From the NCBI GenBank assembly GCA_009827205.1, contig WUAK01000084.1:1-10290 (forward strand): 10,290 nucleotides of DNA, read 5' to 3'. Below are positions 1 to 6,883 of the stretch, in pieces; positions within the stretch are counted from its first letter, which is position 1, and every line of letters starts with the position of its first letter. The translations under genes were made by a program, and so were the position numbers. The notes beneath the pieces were generated by a model, which had not been told where the DNA came from, ran no database searches, and worked only from the letters and a program-made list of their open reading frames with translations. Source of the stretch: Phycisphaeraceae bacterium (GTDB lineage: Bacteria; Planctomycetota; Phycisphaerae; Phycisphaerales; UBA1924).

Positions 1-243
1 GCCGGTGTCGAAGAACAGGTCCAACTTGTCGAAGTCCTGGACGTTGCCTGTGACACCGAGGTAGAGCGTCGTGGCGTCGCAGTACGCCCAGATGCCGTTG
101 ATCTCGCTTCTGTTGTTCCCGAATCCGGTACCGAGATCGTTCGACCAGATGAGCTGGTAATCAGCCTCGATGATCTGGCCGTCGATCTGGCCCATCGCTG
201 AGCCCGCAAGGCCCGCGAGCGCCATAGCGCACAAATGCTTCAT
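1..243 (-). CDS. Exported protein of unknown function, N-terminal part only
   Basis: This is an open frame of 81 residues from an ATG at 243 to the left edge, so the C-terminal part is missing. The start is supported by a GGAGAG purine stretch a few bases upstream. Residues 1-18 look like a signal peptide: a Lys-His start, an Ala/Leu/Gly-rich core and a likely cleavage before GQIDG. The mature part is acidic and aromatic-rich, with short motifs such as NGIWAY, TTLYLGVTGN and KLDLFFDTG. It reads as a beta-strand-rich secreted domain and recalls planctomycete secreted proteins that often end in PEP-CTERM or dockerin sorting signals. I cannot name a family with certainty. A carbohydrate-binding-like beta-sandwich is possible but unproven. 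The gene is transcribed leftward from a possible promoter at 319-347. Confidence 0.72.
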   Translation of the reverse strand, partial: MKHLCAMALAGLAGSAMGQIDGQIIEADYQLIWSNDLGTGFGNNRSEINGIWAYCDATTLYLGVTGNVQDFDKLDLFFDTG

Positions 244-318
244 GTCTGTCTCTCCACGCTTCTCATGTCATGCAACCCCCCAGATCGCTCCGAGGCGGCG
301 CAAACTCTTCCTTGACAA

Positions 319-347
319 AATATACAAGCAATGAGGCAGGATGGGAA
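319..347 (-). promoter_or_regulatory. Possible sigma70-type promoter for the exported protein at 1-243
   Basis: On the minus strand, TTCCCA (342-347, 4 of 6 to TTGACA) is followed after exactly 17 bases by TATATT (319-324, 5 of 6 to TATAAT). Transcription would start near 312 and leave a leader of about 70 bases before the ATG at 243. The match is moderate and has no independent support. Confidence 0.35.
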
Positions 348-470
348 TGCCGCACACCGAGAAATGGAGATTCCGAAGCACCTGTATACAACGGATTCGG
401 CTGTATGTCATGCTCAAAGTTGCCCTTCTTTACACGGCTCGCGGAAATGGACCTTGTCCAGATAGAAAGA

Positions 471-498
471 ACGCCGACAAACAACGATTTGCCGGCGT
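471..498 (-). terminator. Hairpin, possible terminator after the DUF2200 gene
   Basis: Arms 471-480 (ACGCCGACAA) and 489-498 (TTGCCGGCGT) pair over 10 positions with one mismatch, around an 8-base loop. Read on the minus strand it is followed by TCTTTCTATC, a weak U-rich tail. It lies 83-110 bases past the DUF2200 stop. Read on the plus strand it is followed by CTTGTATTTATT, so it could act both ways. Confidence 0.42.
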
Positions 499-580
499 CT
501 TGTATTTATTCAGATGATTTGGTCCGGAGCTCTGTGCTGACCGTGCGATCGAGCAATTGGATTCGAGCTCAGCCTTGCCA

Positions 581-946
581 TTATGAGCGGAGGATCTTCT
601 CCATCTTCTTACCCTTGGCGAGCTCATCGATGACTTTGTCAAGGTATCTTGTCTTACGGGTAAGCGGGTTCTCGATGTCCTCGACTCGATAGCCGCAGAT
701 GACACCCGTGATCAGCTTGGCCTTGGGGTTGAGCTTTGCTCGCTTAAAGAACTCTTTGAAGGTCACCTCTTCCTTGATGAGTTCTTTCAATTGCTTGTCA
801 TCAAACCCAGTCAGCCAATGGATCACCTCGTGGAGCTCATCCTTCGTGCGACCTTTGCTCTCTACCTTGGTTACATAGTGCGGGTACACAGACGAAAACT
901 TCATCTCTGCGATACGCTTATCGTGTTCCGGCGTAGTCGTTGGCAT
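581..946 (-). CDS. DUF2200 domain-containing protein
   Basis: This 121-residue cytosolic protein is recognised as DUF2200 from its overall pattern. It has an FSSVYPHYVTK motif near the N-terminus, then KGRTKDEL, a VIHWLTGFDDKQL segment, the core LNPKAKLITGVICGYRVEDIE, and a C-terminal YLDKVIDELAKGKKMEKILR. The family is small, widespread in bacteria and of unknown function. The length is normal for it. I chose the ATG at 946 rather than the upstream in-frame ATG at 976. AGGAGG sits 7 bases before 946, and the ten extra residues of the longer form have no family counterpart. The protein is rich in Lys and Glu, has no signal peptide or membrane segment, and is probably a monocistronic unit with its own promoter at 990-1018 and a hairpin downstream. 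No role can be given from sequence. Confidence 0.93.
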   Translation of the reverse strand: MPTTTPEHDKRIAEMKFSSVYPHYVTKVESKGRTKDELHEVIHWLTGFDDKQLKELIKEEVTFKEFFKRAKLNPKAKLITGVICGYRVEDIENPLTRKTRYLDKVIDELAKGKKMEKILRS

Positions 947-989
947 GGCAATTCCTCCTGACAAGGCGCTGCGCAAAACGAATGCAGTG

Positions 990-1018
990 AGTATACAAAA
1001 CCCTATTGCCTATGTCGA
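990..1018 (-). promoter_or_regulatory. Strong sigma70-type promoter for the DUF2200 gene
   Basis: On the minus strand, TCGACA (1013-1018, 5 of 6 to TTGACA) and TATACT (990-995, 5 of 6 to TATAAT) are separated by exactly 17 bases. Transcription would start near 983, giving a leader of about 37 bases with AGGAGG close to the ATG at 946. This is the best promoter match I found in the window. The preceding gene on the same strand ends at 1065, so this site fills the gap between the two. Confidence 0.6.
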
Positions 1019-1064
1019 GATTGCGATAAACCAGCGTAACGACAGTTTAACAGGCAACCCGCCA

Positions 1065-1712
1065 TCAGTTTCTTGACGGGTACACACCCTGGAGCGCGAT
1101 GATGTAGCGCACTGTGTTATATGGAGGCATGTTCGTGTGCGCTTGGCTTCCGCCTGTGTTCCCGATCGTTGCCGCGTGAAATTGGGCGGTCTCGCCGCCG
1201 TCTGGGACACCGTAAAGCAATGGCCCCGAAGGCAGCGCAGGCGCATTCCCTACAGGAGACGTCTCCTTTGCAGGGGAGTTCACGATATTGAGCGTGTGGT
1301 TGTGGTGCGGCATCTCGGCAATAGTCAGCGTCACAGTTTCAACACCGCCCTTGCTTCCCTGCCGCCGATCGGTTAAGCCCGGCCCCTGCCCGGCGTGGAT
1401 AGCAACGCGCCCGCGGAGATCGGGAAGACCAAATGTTGTCCGACCGTCTCCGCCGTAGGTTGTGCCCAGCAGCGAGAAGAGCGCCGTGTTCTCGGATATC
1501 GACAGAAGCTGACCATCACAGAACGCCCATCCGCGAGGGGCGAAGTTGCCAGCAAACATCGTGACCTCGCCGATAAATGGATCAGGGCCTTGGGCTTCTT
1601 CAGCTGGCGTGCGATTGGTCGCGATCATCAGCACGGAGGCGCCGGCGAGCGCTATCAGCAGGACCGCGGCTTTGTTCGTTCGTTTGCTTGTTACGTTCTT
1701 GGTGTTCGGCAT
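1065..1712 (-). CDS. Membrane-anchored or secreted phage tail-collar (microcystin-dependent-protein-like) protein
   Basis: This is a 215-residue protein. Residues 15-31 form a hydrophobic segment after a Lys/Arg-rich start, so it is a signal peptide or signal anchor. Residues 47-103 are a tail-collar domain: FIGEVTMFAGNFAPRGWAFC, DGQLLSI, an LLGTTYGGDGRTTFGLPDLRG stretch and the following RV. Residues 134-140 hold a His cluster (MPHHNHT). The end, PPYNTVRYIIALQGVYPSRN, is the usual end of microcystin-dependent (Mdp) proteins. In phages this fold is found in tail-fibre and collar proteins. Stand-alone bacterial members have no settled function. The start at 1712 is supported by AGGAG 6 bases upstream. 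No phage, conjugation or secretion genes lie beside it, and an exported form is notable because phage collar proteins have no signal sequence. No good promoter match was found upstream. Confidence 0.9.
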   Translation of the reverse strand: MPNTKNVTSKRTNKAAVLLIALAGASVLMIATNRTPAEEAQGPDPFIGEVTMFAGNFAPRGWAFCDGQLLSISENTALFSLLGTTYGGDGRTTFGLPDLRGRVAIHAGQGPGLTDRRQGSKGGVETVTLTIAEMPHHNHTLNIVNSPAKETSPVGNAPALPSGPLLYGVPDGGETAQFHAATIGNTGGSQAHTNMPPYNTVRYIIALQGVYPSRN

Positions 1713-2341
1713 CGTGTGCTCCTGTGCAGTTGCCGCCTCGCTGGTTTCACCAACTCTGGCTCCCTTACAAACAAGGCGCAGGCTTGATCACGGTAACGAC
1801 AGAATGATCCAGTTAAAATTCGACCAGTCGCAGGTCGTAGCTTGAGCAATTGAACATATTGAAGTAGTAACTGCCAAGAACCTAACTCAAGGGCAACCAC
1901 TGCTTGTACCATCCCCAACAGCGAATCAGGAACCGCACAATACAACCCCGGCATCCGCCCCCTTTGAAGTTTGATCATGCTGAACTTAAAGCTCGGCGGT
2001 GCGCTCAAGGTGCTTAAGTCATGCGAACGCTGAGCCGCCTGTGTTTATAGCCCCTTCCCAGATGCTCCAAGCATTGCTGATGAGAATGTGAAACCCATAT
2101 AGAGCGGTATGGAATTCGCTATCAGCTTTCCAAACTGAATGCCGCCGGCCCGACTCCGGCCTACAAAGCTGTCTCGACGGGATTTTTTCCAGATAATCCC
2201 CCCCAACGCACTCGGAGTACACGTTATCCTTGATCCGGTTTCTCGTGGGACTGGGGGGTCGGTGTGGACTGCGGCAGACGCTGGCCACTCAACAGAGAAC
2301 CATCAGCGACAGCGCACTGATATTCGGAGGCGTGGAGAGTA
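1713..2341. other. Long intergenic region between divergent genes
   Basis: These 629 bases separate the leftward tail-collar gene from the rightward protease gene, so both must be transcribed from here. I see no convincing coding frame, tRNA or mobile-element end. There is an imperfect inverted repeat, ACTTAAAGC at 1984-1992 against GCTTAAGT at 2012-2019, with one bulged A. A smaller one, GCCGG/CCGGC, lies near 2143-2160, with a T6 run shortly after it. A purine-rich GGAGG...GGAGAG stretch (2326-2339) provides the ribosome-binding site for the protease gene. Confidence 0.55.
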
Positions 2342-4741
2342 ATGACACTCAAAAGAACGGGACTGACACTCGCATGTGGAGTATGGCTGAGCGGCCAATG
2401 CTTAGCAGACGAGACAAGCATTCGAGCGTATCTAGCCAAGGGCGAGTCCACCGCTTACCTACAAATCGGGGAATCCCGCATCGAGTTGACTGAGCCCGGC
2501 AAACGCGCTCTTCCAAATACTTTCGTGTTTCAGAAGTACATAGGTGATCTTGCGATCCACGGCGCTCGAGTTGTTGTGATCGAAAACAACGATGGAACGG
2601 TGGCACAGGTCTTCGACGAATCTACTGAACTCCTGGTTCTGCGGCAGAATCGTGTTGACATCCCGCAAGATCTAGCCGTTGATCTGGCCGAAGTGGTCCT
2701 GCCCGAAGCGATCGCCTCAACCGCACAGCAGGTGTGGTTTCGGACCGGCGACCAAGCACAGTTGGCATGGGAGGTCACGACGGTTCTAGAGGACCGCGGG
2801 TTGCCAGCAAGCCCGACGCACTTTGAAACTGTTATTGATGCGACGACCGGTGATGTACTGTCCGAGCGACAGATCGACACCAAGACGTACGCTCCCGGCT
2901 CTCCTGAGGCGGAAGATAGTGTCTTCCCTCGTATTGTCATCAATAACGCGATCGGTGCGCAGGGCTCAAGAAACTACGCTGCCCCGTTCGACGCTGTCGT
3001 CAGGGTCGGTGGGTGCTCTGGCACATTGATCGCCCCCAACGTCGTCCTCAGTGCACGCCACTGTGGCATCGGTGCAGGCACCATCGTCACGTTCGGCGAC
3101 AACTCGCTAAGCCCCACGTTCACCACCACCGTGCAGTCGTCGATCCTCCCCGACGGCGGCGGTACGCTCCTGGACGGAGGTGACGTGTCAATCCATATCT
3201 TGTCATCATCAGTTCCCGCCAACATAGCTCAGCCCATGCGACTGATCGAAGAGACCAACGCACTTGTAGGGATGGTCGCAGCAACCGTCGGGTATGGGTA
3301 CAACGGCCTCGGCAGCAGTGGCCACGGGTTCACCGCCGATAATTTCCGCTGGGGAGGCGAAAACATCATCGATGTGTACGGCAGCCCTGTGAACAATTCG
3401 GGCACGAACATCATCTCGACCGACTTCGATAACGGAACCAGCGGGGCGAACACAATACCGAGCAGCAGTTCGACTCCAATACAATTTGAAGCAACAACGG
3501 CGCCCGGAGACAGCGGCGGCCCCGTCCTAGTTCAGTCTGGTAGTGAATGGGTGATCGCAGGAGTCCTCTCAGGCGGCACAACGTCAACCAGTGTGTACGG
3601 CGACATCTCTTGGTGGACCGGTACCGCGATCTACCGCGACGCAATCGAAGCCGCAGGCGGTGATTTCACAAACGGTCTCGATATCCTCTTCCCTGATGGG
3701 TTGCCCGATGTCGTTTCGTCCACAGGCGGCGACACTCTACGGGTTGATATCGTCCCTTCTCCGGAAGATCCTGTTGTCCCGGGCAGCGGCACATTCAACG
3801 TAGATACGGGTTCGGGATTTCAGCAAATTGCGCTCACCCCTGACACACAGAACAGCTTCTTAGCCACCTTCCCCTCACCCGCAGAATGCCCCGCGGACGT
3901 GGAGTACTACATCTCCTTTGAGCTGCAATCTGGAACCACCGTGACTGCTCCGGCAGGCGCATCACCCCAGTCTTCGAATCTGTACAGCACGGTAGCAGCC
4001 GACGGAGTTGACCTGGATGACTTGTATGACTTTGAATCGCCTGTTGGATTCTCCGCGGGTGCTCCTGGCGATAACGCGACAACCGGCGTTTGGGTTCGCG
4101 TCAATCCGGTCGGCACCGCGGCGCAGCCGGAAGACGACAATACCCCGAACGGCACAATCGCATGGGTGACCGGCCAAGGTAATCCCGGGGGCGCGCTCGG
4201 TGACAACGATATCGACGGCGGCACGACGTCCCTCGTAAGCAACCAGATCGACCTTAGCAGCACCGAGTCTGCGACAATCTCGTACGCACGCTGGTACTCC
4301 AACAACACGGGTGCTGCACCAAACTCTGATGTCTTCGAGGTGTTCGTTTCGGACGATGACGGCCAAAGCTTCGTAATTGTCGAAACGGTCGGACCCTCGG
4401 GTGCTGGAACATCTGGAGGCTGGATTCAGAGTCAATTCAATGTCGGGGACTTTGTCGATCTCACCTCAACGATACGCGTCAAGTTCGTTGCGAGCGATCT
4501 CGGCGCTGGCTCAGTCGTGGAGGCTGGCGTCGATGATGTGCGAGTCTTCGGCGTCTCTTGCACTGTGGACACTTGCCTGGCCGACACCAACGGTGACGGC
4601 CTCGTCAACCCTGCTGACTTCACAGCATGGATCGATGCGTTCAACAACCAGCTACCTCAGTGCGATCAGAATGGTGACAACGCATGCACACCTGCCGACT
4701 TCACCGCATGGATTGACAACTTTAATGCGGGGTGTCCATAA
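2342..4741 (+). CDS. Exported S1 serine protease with FTP/PepSY-like propeptide and C-terminal dockerin
   Basis: This 799-residue protein starts at an ATG preceded by GGAGAG. Residues 1-22 form a signal peptide, with cleavage likely after CLA. Residues 56-82 (FVFQKYIGDLAIHGARVVVI) resemble the FTP propeptide of thermolysin-type metalloproteases. Residues 139-178 resemble the adjacent PepSY part (AWEVTT..., then IDATTGDVLSERQ). Residues about 196-440 are a chymotrypsin-fold domain. The triad is His240 (in SARHC), Asp281 (in GGDVSIHIL) and Ser391 (in APGDSGGPV), and Cys225 and Cys241 are placed for the usual disulphide next to the catalytic His. Residues 457-545 look like an Ig-type beta-domain. 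Residues about 560-737 resemble a MAM/jelly-roll module (ATTGVWVRVNPVGTAAQPED...VDDVRVFGV). Residues 745-798 are a two-repeat dockerin with four cysteines, ending GCP. The protease should act outside the cytoplasm on proteins, with the dockerin as its anchor. The residue at the position equivalent to trypsin Asp189 appears to be Thr385, so trypsin-like Arg/Lys specificity is not predicted by simple alignment. The substrate is unknown. Confidence 0.92.
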   Translation: MTLKRTGLTLACGVWLSGQCLADETSIRAYLAKGESTAYLQIGESRIELTEPGKRALPNTFVFQKYIGDLAIHGARVVVIENNDGTVAQVFDESTELLVLRQNRVDIPQDLAVDLAEVVLPEAIASTAQQVWFRTGDQAQLAWEVTTVLEDRGLPASPTHFETVIDATTGDVLSERQIDTKTYAPGSPEAEDSVFPRIVINNAIGAQGSRNYAAPFDAVVRVGGCSGTLIAPNVVLSARHCGIGAGTIVTFGDNSLSPTFTTTVQSSILPDGGGTLLDGGDVSIHILSSSVPANIAQPMRLIEETNALVGMVAATVGYGYNGLGSSGHGFTADNFRWGGENIIDVYGSPVNNSGTNIISTDFDNGTSGANTIPSSSSTPIQFEATTAPGDSGGPVLVQSGSEWVIAGVLSGGTTSTSVYGDISWWTGTAIYRDAIEAAGGDFTNGLDILFPDGLPDVVSSTGGDTLRVDIVPSPEDPVVPGSGTFNVDTGSGFQQIALTPDTQNSFLATFPSPAECPADVEYYISFELQSGTTVTAPAGASPQSSNLYSTVAADGVDLDDLYDFESPVGFSAGAPGDNATTGVWVRVNPVGTAAQPEDDNTPNGTIAWVTGQGNPGGALGDNDIDGGTTSLVSNQIDLSSTESATISYARWYSNNTGAAPNSDVFEVFVSDDDGQSFVIVETVGPSGAGTSGGWIQSQFNVGDFVDLTSTIRVKFVASDLGAGSVVEAGVDDVRVFGVSCTVDTCLADTNGDGLVNPADFTAWIDAFNNQLPQCDQNGDNACTPADFTAWIDNFNAGCP
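4574..4738 (+). repeat. Dockerin-coding segment, copy 1
   Basis: This segment encodes the two EF-hand-like repeats at the end of the protease, with the Asp/Asn positions of a calcium loop in each (DTNGDGLVNPAD and DQNGDNACTPAD). It is homologous to 6328-6489. By eye 41 of 54 residues are identical, with scattered third-position changes. Confidence 0.85.
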
Positions 4742-4896
4742 CTGGCACGAAGCGCAGTGCAGTCTGCACGTTGACATCAGTGTTCTTTGTGTAGGCACAT
4801 TAGTTTGCAGACATGTAGAACGTCGAAGCCAATCCCAGGCTAGCCGCTCGTTCCGCGGAGATGTATAGGCACATGATGGGGAAGTGAGGGTCAGTG

Positions 4897-6492
4897 ATGC
4901 GTCGAGTCCTATTTGTGTTGGCTTTGGCTGCACTCGCAGACTCAGGAATCTCACAGGAATCCAAGGATCGGTATCCTGAGGGAGCAAAAACGCCCAAGGG
5001 ACTGACAGCTGTCGAGCGAGAAGTCATCGCTGATTCCCCACTCCTGGCAGCAAGAGGCTTAGGAGCCCCAACGGGTGAGGTCCGAGCGGTTGCTGAGTAT
5101 GAGCCAATGGAGGGGATTCTTGTTGCGTACGAGGGGCCTTCATCGTGGCGGGCCATCCTGCGGAACATGGGCCGGCACATAACGACCACTGGGAATGCCG
5201 ACCTATTCATCATGTGCGACTCAACGAGCGAGGCGACGAGCGCACGGGCGGACTTTATCGCGTCGGGAGCAGACGCGTCCCGCGTTTTCACAAAGGTGCG
5301 ACAGACCGACACGATCTGGATGCGCGACTACGGGCCAAGGTACATCTACGAAAACGGGATCCGCTCGATAGTGGATCACACATATAACCGGCCGCGACCG
5401 AACGACAACCAGCTGCCGTCGTTCTGGGGTGGAGACCGAGGGGAGAAGGTCTACACAATCCCTCTGATCCACGGGGGCGGAAACTATCACCTCGATGCAC
5501 TCGGGGGAGCAGCTTCGACACTACTGATCGCGAATGAGAACCCAGGACTGACGAGCAATCAGATCATCGAACTCTGGCGTGACTACCAGAATGTTGACAC
5601 AACGCTATTCGACCCGCTCCCGGCATTTGTTGATTCGACGCAGCACATCGATATGTGGATGCAGATCGTCGCTGACGACATGATCGTGATCTCGGACTGG
5701 CCCCTGGAGCCTGGGTCGTCTTGGGACGCAACCTGCGATGGAGCTGCGGATGACTACGCGGCTGCAGGGTGGACAGTGATCCGCACTCCCGCCATCCGTC
5801 AGGGCGGAACGCATTACACATTTACGAATGTCGTCATGTGCAACGATCTTGTGCTGATCCCAGAGTACGACAACATAAGCTCGACCTATTCGCAACAAGC
5901 GCTAGCAGCATGGCAGGCGGCGGTGCCCAACAAAACAGTGGTACAAGTTGACTGCGACGCGATCGTAACGGCATCAGGAGTGATGCACTGCATCGTCATG
6001 CATATTCCAGAGAACTCCGGCGGGCTCAGCCCAGTCGCATGGTTGACCGAGCCAGACGACGGAGTATTTGAAGCCGGGGAGTCAGTGATCCTGACCTGGC
6101 GCACGGATGACGACGAAGGCGTAATCGCGGTTGACCTGTTGTTTCAATCTGCACCGTCTCAGTCGTTTGAGCTGATCGCCGAAGACATTGCAGACATCGG
6201 CCTATTCGTGTGGAACGTTCCGGACGTGAACACCGAGAACGGAACGCTGCGTGTGGTAGCCAGAGACGCGAGTGGTCGCGAAGGTACAGATGACACCGAT
6301 AGACCCATCACAATCATTGGATCAGCCTGCATCGCGGATGTGAACGGCGACGGCATTGTCAGCCCCGCCGACTTCACAGCGTGGATCAACGCGTTCAATA
6401 ACCAACTCCCTGAATGTGACCAAAATGGTGACGGCTCATGTACCCCAACCGATTTCACGGCGTGGATCAACAACTACAACAATAAATGCTGA
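4897..6492 (+). CDS. Exported peptidyl-arginine deiminase-like enzyme (PPAD type) with Ig-like domain and dockerin
   Basis: This is a 531-residue protein. I start it at the ATG at 4897, because GAGGG sits 6 bases upstream; the in-frame GTG at 4894 would be only 3 bases away. Residues 1-19 form a signal peptide. Residues about 60-375 are a guanidino-modifying deiminase domain of the agmatine deiminase/PAD_porph family: Trp141 and Asp144 (WMRD), Arg165 and Arg167 (NRPRPND), HGGGNYH at 192-198, His250 and Asp252 (TQHIDMW), Asn311, and nucleophile Cys365 (GVMHCIV). P. gingivalis PPAD uses, as I recall, Asp130, His236, Asp238, Asn297 and Cys351, a constant offset of 14. Its Arg152/Arg154 pair binds the substrate's C-terminal carboxylate. 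The expected reaction is hydrolysis of C-terminal peptidyl-arginine to citrulline plus ammonia, outside the cytoplasm. Residues 378-475 look like an Ig-type domain, as in PPAD. Residues 478-531 are a dockerin with four cysteines. An agmatine deiminase role is less likely given export and the Arg pair. Confidence 0.9.
   Translation: MRRVLFVLALAALADSGISQESKDRYPEGAKTPKGLTAVEREVIADSPLLAARGLGAPTGEVRAVAEYEPMEGILVAYEGPSSWRAILRNMGRHITTTGNADLFIMCDSTSEATSARADFIASGADASRVFTKVRQTDTIWMRDYGPRYIYENGIRSIVDHTYNRPRPNDNQLPSFWGGDRGEKVYTIPLIHGGGNYHLDALGGAASTLLIANENPGLTSNQIIELWRDYQNVDTTLFDPLPAFVDSTQHIDMWMQIVADDMIVISDWPLEPGSSWDATCDGAADDYAAAGWTVIRTPAIRQGGTHYTFTNVVMCNDLVLIPEYDNISSTYSQQALAAWQAAVPNKTVVQVDCDAIVTASGVMHCIVMHIPENSGGLSPVAWLTEPDDGVFEAGESVILTWRTDDDEGVIAVDLLFQSAPSQSFELIAEDIADIGLFVWNVPDVNTENGTLRVVARDASGREGTDDTDRPITIIGSACIADVNGDGIVSPADFTAWINAFNNQLPECDQNGDGSCTPTDFTAWINNYNNKC
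6328..6489 (+). repeat. Dockerin-coding segment, copy 2
   Basis: This segment encodes the C-terminal dockerin of the deiminase (DVNGDGIVSPAD and DQNGDGSCTPTD loops), homologous to 4574-4738. The four cysteines have the same spacing in both copies: 28, 7 and 15 residues between them. Confidence 0.85.
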
Positions 6493-6811
6493 ACATCGAT
6501 ATACCTAAGAAATGATCAGATTTGAACCGACGATGTCCTCGTTGGCAGCTCACAACAAGCTTTCATGATGCGACCAATTCAGCCGCGGCGCTACCCTGTT
6601 CACACGAGTGCATGCAGAAATAAAAGCGGCCAGGCCTGTGCCAGATGGCAAGTTTCTTACAGCGCTCACGTAAGCGATTCGGTGGCTTTCGATGACCCCG
6701 AATGGTGCCCGCTGACAGTATCGAGAAAACTGAAACCCGATGGCTCGCTTGGGATGCCGGAACCATGGCTCTACTTGGCTGTAATTGGCAAGCGATTAGG
6801 AGAAAGATCAA
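6493..6811. other. Intergenic region between the convergent deiminase gene and tRNA-Gly
   Basis: No gene is supported in these 319 bases. Near the deiminase stop, 6515-6531 on the minus strand folds like a tRNA T-arm (GTCGG, loop TTCAAAT, CTGAT). Overlapping it, 6527-6533 and 6539-6545 form a 7-bp hairpin with a 5-base loop and one G-U pair. That hairpin has no T-run after it, so it is a poor terminator. An open frame crossing this region reads into the tRNA antisense and is almost certainly not a gene. Confidence 0.55.
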
Positions 6812-6883
6812 AGCGGGTGATCGGAGTCGAACCGACGACATTCAGCTTGGAAGGCTGACGTTCTACCACTGAACTACACCCGC
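6812..6883 (-). tRNA. tRNA-Gly (anticodon TCC)
   Basis: The full 72-base cloverleaf can be drawn. The acceptor stem is GCGGGTG with CACCCGC, the D stem is GTTC/GAAC around AGTGGTA, and the anticodon stem is TCAGC/GCTGA. The anticodon loop CTTCCAA (6847-6853) contains anticodon TCC at 6849-6851. The T arm is GTCGG-TTCGACT-CCGAT, closing with one G-U pair. The discriminator base is T at 6812. The 3' CCA is not encoded, because TTTGATC follows. The tRNA reads GGA codons and, by wobble, GGG. Its 5' end is 39 bases past the stop codon of the S9 peptidase gene on the same strand, with no clear terminator between. Confidence 0.97.

Larger units (their letters stand above)
244..580. other. Intergenic region without a convincing gene
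   Basis: This stretch between the exported-protein gene and the DUF2200 stop codon holds a possible leftward promoter (319-347) and a hairpin (471-498). The open frames crossing it have no recognisable protein features. The longer plus-strand frame runs antisense into the DUF2200 gene. Confidence 0.6.

Noticed and set aside
312..317. Perfect TTGACA on the plus strand
   Set aside because: No -10-like hexamer at 16-18 bases and no plus-strand gene downstream.
270..692. A 140-codon plus-strand open frame
   Set aside because: It runs antisense through the well-supported DUF2200 gene, has no ribosome-binding site of note and has unlikely composition.
4771..4776. Perfect TTGACA in the spacer before the deiminase gene
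   Set aside because: The hexamer 17 bases on is GGCACA and neighbouring spacings are no better, so a promoter cannot be claimed. The deiminase could still be co-transcribed with the protease.
6515..6590. A second complete tRNA on the minus strand (anticodon loop CTGCCAA at 6542-6548 would suggest Gly-GCC)
   Set aside because: The T arm folds, but the anticodon stem would be GTGAG against CGAGG, which does not pair, and no matching 5' acceptor strand is present.
6565..6858. A 97-codon plus-strand open frame ending in a VIGVEPTTFSLEG-type tail
   Set aside because: The tail is the antisense reading of tRNA-Gly, a well-known source of false protein calls, and the rest has no protein-like features.
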